A DNA stretch of 64,000 nucleotides from Frateuria soli. Its GTDB lineage: Bacteria > Pseudomonadota > Gammaproteobacteria > Xanthomonadales > Rhodanobacteraceae. The notes beneath the pieces are model-generated. The model was not told where the DNA came from. It ran no database searches and was given only the letters and a program-made list of their open reading frames with translations. Location: positions 372,001-436,000 of the forward strand of contig NZ_CP088252.1 in assembly GCF_021117385.1 (NCBI RefSeq), written 5' to 3'. Position 1 is the first letter of the stretch; every line of letters starts with the position of its first letter. Below, piece by piece: positions 59,634 to 64,000 of this stretch. Made by a program: the position numbers and the translations under genes.

Positions 59634-59639
59634 ATTGTT
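59634..59639 (-). promoter_or_regulatory. -10-like box giving a leaderless dxs transcript (candidate)
   Basis: AACAAT on the minus strand ends at 59634; the base seven positions on, 59627, is the A of the dxs ATG. The box is a weak match (3 or 4 of 6), so this rests on spacing shared with ubiH. Confidence 0.3.
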
Positions 59640-59754
59640 GGCCCAGCGGCAGGACGGGGCAAGGGCGGCGACGTGAACGGAAGCGGGCGTCGTGCACACC
59701 GGGCACACAAAACCGCTCGCAAGCTGGATGCGACCACGGCCAGAGGCGCCATCC

Positions 59755-60276
59755 ATGTCCAAGCTATCGCAGGCCTTCCGCAACTTCGCCGAGGCCACCG
59801 CCCGCTATTCGGGCAAGCCCGTCGCATTCCTGCTTGCTGCTCTCGTCGTAGTCGTCTGGGCCGCGACGGGTCCGCTGTTCGGCTTCGGCGACACGTGGCA
59901 GCTGGTGATCAATACCGGCACCACCATCGTCACGTTCCTGATGGTTTTCCTGATCCAGAACAGCCAGAACCGCGACAGTGCGGCGCTGCAGATCAAGCTC
60001 GACGAACTGATCCGCACCAGCCGCTCGCGCAACAGCATCCTCGGGGTGGACGAGTTGGACGAGGATGCGCTGGAGCGCATCCGCGAGAACTACCGCAAGC
60101 TCGCCCACAACAAGGAAGAGGAAGCCCGCCAGAGCCATCACGCCAATCGCCGTACGCGCCGCGAGGACGAATCGGAGGAGGCTTGCGAGGAGGTCAAGGA
60201 GATCGATCGCGAACTGGCCAAGGCCAGCGCCGACCACGCCGACACGGACGCGGCCGCCAAGGACGGCAAGGGGTAG
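59755..60276 (+). CDS. low-affinity iron permease family protein
   Basis: Small membrane protein of the family named for yeast Fet4 (PF04120), 173 residues from ATG 59755. Two membrane segments are visible (about 18-41, [21 protein letters not shown]; and about 47-65, [19 protein letters not shown]), then the family motif [21 protein letters not shown] long charged, coiled-coil-prone tail follows (about 90-173). Metal transport by bacterial members is not well established. It is divergent from dxs and ends 3 bp from the HNH gene. Confidence 0.85.
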   Translation: MSKLSQAFRNFAEATARYSGKPVAFLLAALVVVVWAATGPLFGFGDTWQLVINTGTTIVTFLMVFLIQNSQNRDSAALQIKLDELIRTSRSRNSILGVDELDEDALERIRENYRKLAHNKEEEARQSHHANRRTRREDESEEACEEVKEIDRELAKASADHADTDAAAKDGKG

Positions 60277-60279
60277 CGC

Positions 60280-60876
60280 TCAGCTCATCGCCCGCCGCCG
60301 GTCGCGCGGCAGGTGGTTGACCAGGAATTCCATCTGGTCGGCCAGGATGTTGCGGTTGGACAGGATCAGGTGCTCCACCCAGCTGGGCCGGTAAGGTACG
60401 GCCAGCAGCGGCATGTGGGCCTGCTGCGGGGTGCGGTTGGCCTTCCTGAGGTTGCAGGCGAGGCACGCGCTGACCACGTTCTCCCATTCGTCCTTGCCGC
60501 CGCGCGAGACCGGTTCGACGTGGTCGCGGGTGAGCTCGCCGCGGGAGTACTGGTTGCCGCAATAGAGGCACAGGTGACGGTCGCGGGCGAACAGCGCGGT
60601 GTTGGTCAGCGCCGGCGCCGGGTCGATCGCGTGGTCGCGGCAATGCCCGGTGCTGGCGATGATCGGGTGCAGGTCAAGCTTGCTGCGTTCCCCGCGGGCG
60701 CGGTTGTGGCCGCCGTGGACGGTGAGGCAGGGATCGCCCAGGGTCCAGGCCACCGCCTCGCGCACGTAGAGGCAGACGGCGTCCTGCCAGCTGATCCAGT
60801 CTAGGATCCGGCCGGCGGCGTCCAGCGAAAGCACGCGGGTCGCGTTCAGGTCGCGACGCGGCAAATCCATCAGCAT
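60280..60876 (-). CDS. HNH endonuclease-like protein
   Basis: Conserved proteobacterial protein of 198 residues from ATG 60876, with AAGGA upstream (ATG 60870 also possible). The C-terminal half is a McrA-like HNH domain: CLYCGNQYSRGELTRDHVEP with two zinc cysteines and the catalytic histidine, then ENVVSACLACNLRKANRTP with the second CxxC. The N-terminal region (DLNATRVLSLDAAGRILDWI) is typical of this group. Its target DNA and role are unknown; no toxin or restriction partner is adjacent. Confidence 0.88.
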   Translation of the reverse strand: MLMDLPRRDLNATRVLSLDAAGRILDWISWQDAVCLYVREAVAWTLGDPCLTVHGGHNRARGERSKLDLHPIIASTGHCRDHAIDPAPALTNTALFARDRHLCLYCGNQYSRGELTRDHVEPVSRGGKDEWENVVSACLACNLRKANRTPQQAHMPLLAVPYRPSWVEHLILSNRNILADQMEFLVNHLPRDRRRAMS

Positions 60877-61130
60877 GCGGTTTCCTTCGGCCAGTTCATG
60901 AGGTTCGGGCAGAGGGCGGGTGCAGTGATGCGCTCGTCGACCCAGCATAGCCCAACTTCGCCGCGCCGCGCGCGGTAAGCATTTGACGCGCTTGGCAGAT
61001 CGCTGCGGCCCGCCCCCATTCGCCCGGGCGCGCGGCCGCTGATATAGTCACCGGTTCGTGACCCGGCGCCGGGTTTGGGAGGGGGAGCCATCGGTGGCGA
61101 CCCCGGCACGGCGGGGCAGAGGTAAAAGAC
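60877..61130. promoter_or_regulatory. 254-bp divergent region, HNH and SapC-family genes
   Basis: TATAGT at 61043-61048 is a candidate -10 for the SapC-family gene, with a leader of about 80 bases. The leader contains GTCAC...GTGAC (61047-61062) and the palindrome ACCCGGCGCCGGGT (61061-61074). No gene is seen. Confidence 0.35.
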
Positions 61131-61874
61131 GTGGCTGAAGTACTTTTCTACGAGCGCCCGGTGCCGCTCAACCGCACCCAGCACAAGGATCTGCGCCTTA
61201 AGAGCATTCCCGGCGTGAAGTTCGCTGCCGCGGCGCACTCGGTGCCGCTGACGGCCGCGGAGTTCCCGATGGCCGCGCGCGACGTGCCGATCCTGTTCGC
61301 TGGCCAGAGCATCGAGGACGCCGGCCCGATGGCGCTGCTCGGCCTGCGCCAGAGCGAAAACCTGCTGGTGGACGAAAACGGCCACTGGGCGCAGGGCATC
61401 TACGTCCCGGCTTTCGTGCGCCGCTACCCGTTCATCCTGGCCGAGAAGCCGGAGGGCGCCGACGGCGACGACTTCACCGTGTTCCTGGACGAATCCTACG
61501 AGGGCTTCGGCAACGAGGAAGGCGAGCGCCTGTTCAAGGAAGACGGCAGCGACAGCGAGATGCTCGCCAACGCCGTCGGCTTCCTCGGCGAGTTCCAGCA
61601 GCACGTGGCGCGGACTCACGCGTTCATGGACCTGCTGCGCAAGCACGACCTGCTGGAGCCGCGCAACATCCGCCTGGAGAAGGACGGCAACGCGATCAAC
61701 CTCAACGGCCTGTTCGTGGTCAACGAGGAAAAGCTGCGCCAGCTCGACGAGAAGACCGCCCACGAGTTCCTCAAGGAGGGCGCGATGGGCTGGATCTACG
61801 CGCACCTGCTGTCGCTGCCGAACATCGACCGCCTGGCACAACGCCTGGACCAGCGCGAGCGGGCGAAGGCCTGA
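61131..61874 (+). CDS. SapC family protein
   Basis: Member of the SapC-like family (PF07277), found beside TonB receptors and flavin halogenases in carbohydrate-use loci of other proteobacteria; it has no proven biochemical role. The 247 residues start at GTG 61131, with CAGAGG upstream. Seen: FYERPVPLNRTQHKDLRLK, AHSVPLTAAEFPMAARDVPI, IYVPAFVRRYPFIL, DESYEGFGNEEGERLF, and LNGLFVVNEEKLRQLDE. No signal peptide. Here it stands alone, with no TonB receptor near it. Confidence 0.85.
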   Translation: MAEVLFYERPVPLNRTQHKDLRLKSIPGVKFAAAAHSVPLTAAEFPMAARDVPILFAGQSIEDAGPMALLGLRQSENLLVDENGHWAQGIYVPAFVRRYPFILAEKPEGADGDDFTVFLDESYEGFGNEEGERLFKEDGSDSEMLANAVGFLGEFQQHVARTHAFMDLLRKHDLLEPRNIRLEKDGNAINLNGLFVVNEEKLRQLDEKTAHEFLKEGAMGWIYAHLLSLPNIDRLAQRLDQRERAKA

Positions 61875-61891
61875 CGCCGCGCAAGCCTCGT

Positions 61892-61914
61892 GGCCGCCCC
61901 GTCGGGCGGCCTTA
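61892..61914 (+). terminator. stem-loop after the SapC-family gene
   Basis: GGCCGCCC / GGGCGGCC (8 bp, CGTC loop) then TTAG, 17 bp after the stop. Weak T-run; a second, stronger hairpin follows. Confidence 0.5.
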
Positions 61915-61936
61915 GAGAGCACTAAGCAGGTTCTGC

Positions 61937-61968
61937 AAGGATGGCGCCCATGCGCCATCCTTTTTTTT
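61937..61968 (+). terminator. strong terminator hairpin overlapping the efflux gene start
   Basis: AAGGATGGCGC / GCGCCATCCTT, an 11-bp perfect stem with a CCAT loop, runs into eight T (61961-61968). It is the best plus-strand intrinsic terminator in the window. Yet both possible ATG starts of the next gene (61941 and 61950) lie inside the hairpin. Confidence 0.75.
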
Positions 61969-63356
61969 GCATGGCTGCCGCGATGGCAGCCCTACTGGGC
62001 GGCTGCGCCACCTACCGTCCCGCGCCGGTCGACCCGGCCGCGACGCGTGCGCAGTGGCAGGCCAGCAGGCTGGACGATCCGGCGCTGGCGGCCCGGTTGC
62101 GGCCGTGGCTGCCGCCGCGCGATCACGGCCAATGGCCGCCCGGAGACTATGGCCGGGTCGAACTGGTGCTCGCCGCGCTCGCGCTCAATCCGGACGTGGC
62201 CGAGGCGCGCGCACACCTGGCCGAGGCCAGCGCGGCGGTGCGGACGGCGAAGGCGCGCGCCAATCCGACGTTGGGCCTGGCGCTGGAGCGCTACACCCGG
62301 GCACAGGCCGACGGCGCACCGTGGCTGTGGGGCCTGAGCACCGATTTCCTGCTCGACGGCGGCCTGCGCCGGCGCCTGCGCGTACAACTGGCGGACCAGG
62401 GCGTGCGCGGCGCGCGCCTGGACTACGCCGGCAGGCTGTGGGACGTGCGCAGTGCCGTGCGCGATGCACTGGAACAGCTGCTGATCGCCCGCCGCCAGCA
62501 GAACCTGGCCGCACGGACCGCCGCTGCCGCGACGGCGCTGGAGCAGGCCGCCCGCCAGCGCGTGGCGCTGGGCGAAGACGCGCCGCAGGTCGTCCTGCAA
62601 GCCGTGCAGACGCTGGCACGGGCGCGCAGCGACCAGGCCGCGGCCGGCCAGCGCGCCACCAGCGCGCAGGCGCAACTGGCGCGTGCGATCGGCGTGTCCG
62701 TGGCTGCGCTCCAGGGCCTGGCGTTGCGCTGGGACGATTTCGACCGGCCTGCCGCACCGCCCTCCGCCCGGCTGGACACACTGGCCGACCACGCCCTGCT
62801 GGCGCGCAGCGACCTGGAGCGCGCGCTGGTCGACTACGCCCGGCGCGAGACCGAGCTGCACCAGCAGGTCCACGCGCAGTACCCGCAGCTCTCGCTCGGG
62901 CCGGGCTACACCTACGACCATGGCATCCGCAAACTGACCTTCAACGCCAGCCTCAGCCTGCCGCTGTTCGACCAGAACCAGGGGCCGATCGCCGAGGCCC
63001 GGGCGCGGCGCGAGGCGGCCGCGGCGCACGTGCGCGCGGTGCAGGCCGATATCGCCAGCGCCATCGACGCGGCGCGCGCCCGGCTGGCCGCGGCGTTGCC
63101 GGCGCTGGACGCCGCGCGCGCAGGAGAGCAGGCGGCCGTGCGGGCGCGCGACCAGACCGACCATGCGTTCGCGCTCGGCGGAACCGATCGCGGCACCTTG
63201 CTGGAGTCGCGCCTGGCCGCACTCGCCGCAGGACAGGCGACGCTCGCCGCGCTCGATGCCGCCTGGCAGGCCGAGGCCGCGCTCGAGGATGCCCTGCGCA
63301 CCCCGCTGGACCCGGCCGAGGCCACGCTCCGGCTCGCCGACGGAGGCCGCCCATGA
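61950..63356 (+). CDS. outer-membrane efflux lipoprotein, TolC/CusC family
   Basis: Outer-membrane channel subunit of a tripartite efflux pump. I use ATG 61950 (MRHPFFCMAAAMAALLGGC); ATG 61941 adds three residues. The lipobox LLGGC gives lipidated C19. The two-repeat coiled-coil (OEP) layout is visible: NPDVAEARAHLAEASAAVRT, ARANPTLGLALER, and in the second half LARSDLERALVDYARRETEL, SLPLFDQNQGPIAEARARRE. It has 468 residues. The ATG overlaps the terminator hairpin described above. It is coupled to the next gene by ATGA (63353-63356). Confidence 0.87.
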   Translation: MRHPFFCMAAAMAALLGGCATYRPAPVDPAATRAQWQASRLDDPALAARLRPWLPPRDHGQWPPGDYGRVELVLAALALNPDVAEARAHLAEASAAVRTAKARANPTLGLALERYTRAQADGAPWLWGLSTDFLLDGGLRRRLRVQLADQGVRGARLDYAGRLWDVRSAVRDALEQLLIARRQQNLAARTAAAATALEQAARQRVALGEDAPQVVLQAVQTLARARSDQAAAGQRATSAQAQLARAIGVSVAALQGLALRWDDFDRPAAPPSARLDTLADHALLARSDLERALVDYARRETELHQQVHAQYPQLSLGPGYTYDHGIRKLTFNASLSLPLFDQNQGPIAEARARREAAAAHVRAVQADIASAIDAARARLAAALPALDAARAGEQAAVRARDQTDHAFALGGTDRGTLLESRLAALAAGQATLAALDAAWQAEAALEDALRTPLDPAEATLRLADGGRP

Positions 63357-64000
63357 AACGTCTCGCACCGCTGGCCCTGCTGTTCGCCCTGCTGAGCGGG
63401 AGCGCCACCGCCACCGAACTGGACGCTGCATCCCAGGCCAGGCTCGGCCTGCGCCTGGCGACCCTGGCCCAAGGCTCGATGCCGCCGACCACGCGCGCGG
63501 TGGCCGATGTGCTCGACCCGGTGCCGCTGGCCAAGGCCATCGACGAACTCGAGGCGGCTCAGGCGGCGGCGCACGCCTCGCACGCGGAGCTGGCACGCAC
63601 GAAGGCCTTGCTCGCCGCGGAGGGCAACGCGTCGCGCAAGGCGCTGGAGGCGGCGCAGGCGCAGGCGGCGACCGACCGGGCGCGACTGCGCGAGGCCCGC
63701 GTGGCGCTGCGCAGCGCCTGGGGCGACGATCTGGCGGACATGGCGCCCGCGCGCCGCGACCAGCTGCTCGATGCGCTGGTGCGCGGTGATCAGGTGCTGC
63801 TCAGGGCCGAGCCGCTGGGCCGCCCCGCCGCGACCTTGAAGGTGCGCGCCGCCACCCTGCGGATGCCTGGTGGCGCCGGCGTGACCGCGCGGGTGCTCGG
63901 GCGCCTGCCGCGCAGTACCTCTGGCCTGGCCGCCGGCTGGCTGTTGCAGGCCGAAGCCGGTCCGCTGGTGCCCGGCATGGTGCTGACCGCGCAGTTGGAT
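63353..64000 (+). CDS. periplasmic adaptor-like protein, partial
   Basis: The gene runs off the window after 216 codons with no stop. It begins MKRLAPLALLFALLSGSATA, a signal peptide. After ELDAASQARLGLRLATLAQG, the mature part has a helical hairpin (about 65-120, DELEAAQAAAHASHAELA) and a beta-rich segment. The biotinyl-lipoyl motif typical of RND adaptors is not obvious in the visible part. The position behind an OEP gene and the hairpin make an efflux adaptor the best guess; the pump itself would lie beyond 64000. Confidence 0.65.
   Translation, partial: MKRLAPLALLFALLSGSATATELDAASQARLGLRLATLAQGSMPPTTRAVADVLDPVPLAKAIDELEAAQAAAHASHAELARTKALLAAEGNASRKALEAAQAQAATDRARLREARVALRSAWGDDLADMAPARRDQLLDALVRGDQVLLRAEPLGRPAATLKVRAATLRMPGGAGVTARVLGRLPRSTSGLAAGWLLQAEAGPLVPGMVLTAQLD

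Overview
The window is GC-rich, densely coded chromosomal DNA of a gammaproteobacterium. The gene order points to the Xanthomonadales, most likely the Rhodanobacteraceae (Rhodanobacter/Dyella/Luteibacter relatives). Diagnostic neighbourhoods are ddl-ftsQ-ftsA-ftsZ-lpxC followed by dciA, an M23 peptidase and secA; lptD-surA-pdxA-rsmA-apaG-apaH; kdsD-kdsC-lptCAB-rpoN-hpf-hprK-rapZ-EIIA-HPr-EI; and purM/purN divergent from DUF2066-AI-2E-hda. Genus and species cannot be read from the sequence alone. I see no rRNA, tRNA, CRISPR array, prophage or insertion sequence.

Layout. 1-5.7 kb: the end of the division and cell-wall cluster and lpxC. 5.8-10.2 kb: dciA (DnaB loader), an M23 envelope peptidase and secA. 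10.3-17.4 kb, minus strand: the LPS/outer-membrane operon from lptD to apaH. 17.5-19.6 kb, minus: a small operon with a BtuM-like B12 membrane protein, a PduO-type cobalamin adenosyltransferase and a deacetylase-fold protein. 19.7-24.2 kb: two ubiquinone hydroxylases, a secreted dienelactone-hydrolase-like protein, and ispB. 24.2-27.3 kb: an MFS transporter, a DedA-rhodanese fusion and ssb. 27.4-37.6 kb, minus: a phosphorelay/sigma-54/LPS supercluster. 37.7-39.3 kb: ibaG and murA. 39.5-45.1 kb: DUF3108, purN and purM opposite DUF2066, an AI-2E permease and hda. 45.2-45.9 kb: three small KGG-repeat stress proteins, one frameshifted. 46.4-49.7 kb: suhB, trmJ, an unrecognised membrane-anchored protein and oxyR. 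49.9-57.5 kb: an M1 aminopeptidase, an internally duplicated 1316-residue envelope protein and prmC. 57.7-61.9 kb: dxs, an iron-permease-family protein, an HNH protein and a SapC-family protein. 61.9-64 kb: the start of an efflux operon that runs off the end.

How it fits together. Much of the window builds the envelope: peptidoglycan precursors (ddl, murA), divisome (ftsQAZ), lipid A and Kdo (lpxC, kdsD, kdsC), LPS transport (lptA, lptB, lptC, lptD), outer-membrane protein folding (surA) and secretion (secA). The phosphotransferase genes (EI, HPr, EIIA, HprK) have no sugar permease in the window. They sit with rapZ, rpoN and hpf, so they probably form a regulatory relay rather than a sugar transporter.

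Most noteworthy: three start codons sit exactly seven bases after a -10-like box, as expected of leaderless transcripts (ubiH, dxs, and a nine-codon leader ORF coupled to the MFS gene). A one-base deletion in a KGG gene is revealed by its neighbouring paralogue. There is an OxyR-type operator just upstream of oxyR. Repeats of two families supply the stop codons of ibaG and trmJ. A terminator-shaped hairpin covers the start of an efflux lipoprotein. The large duplicated envelope protein is the best candidate for undescribed biology.
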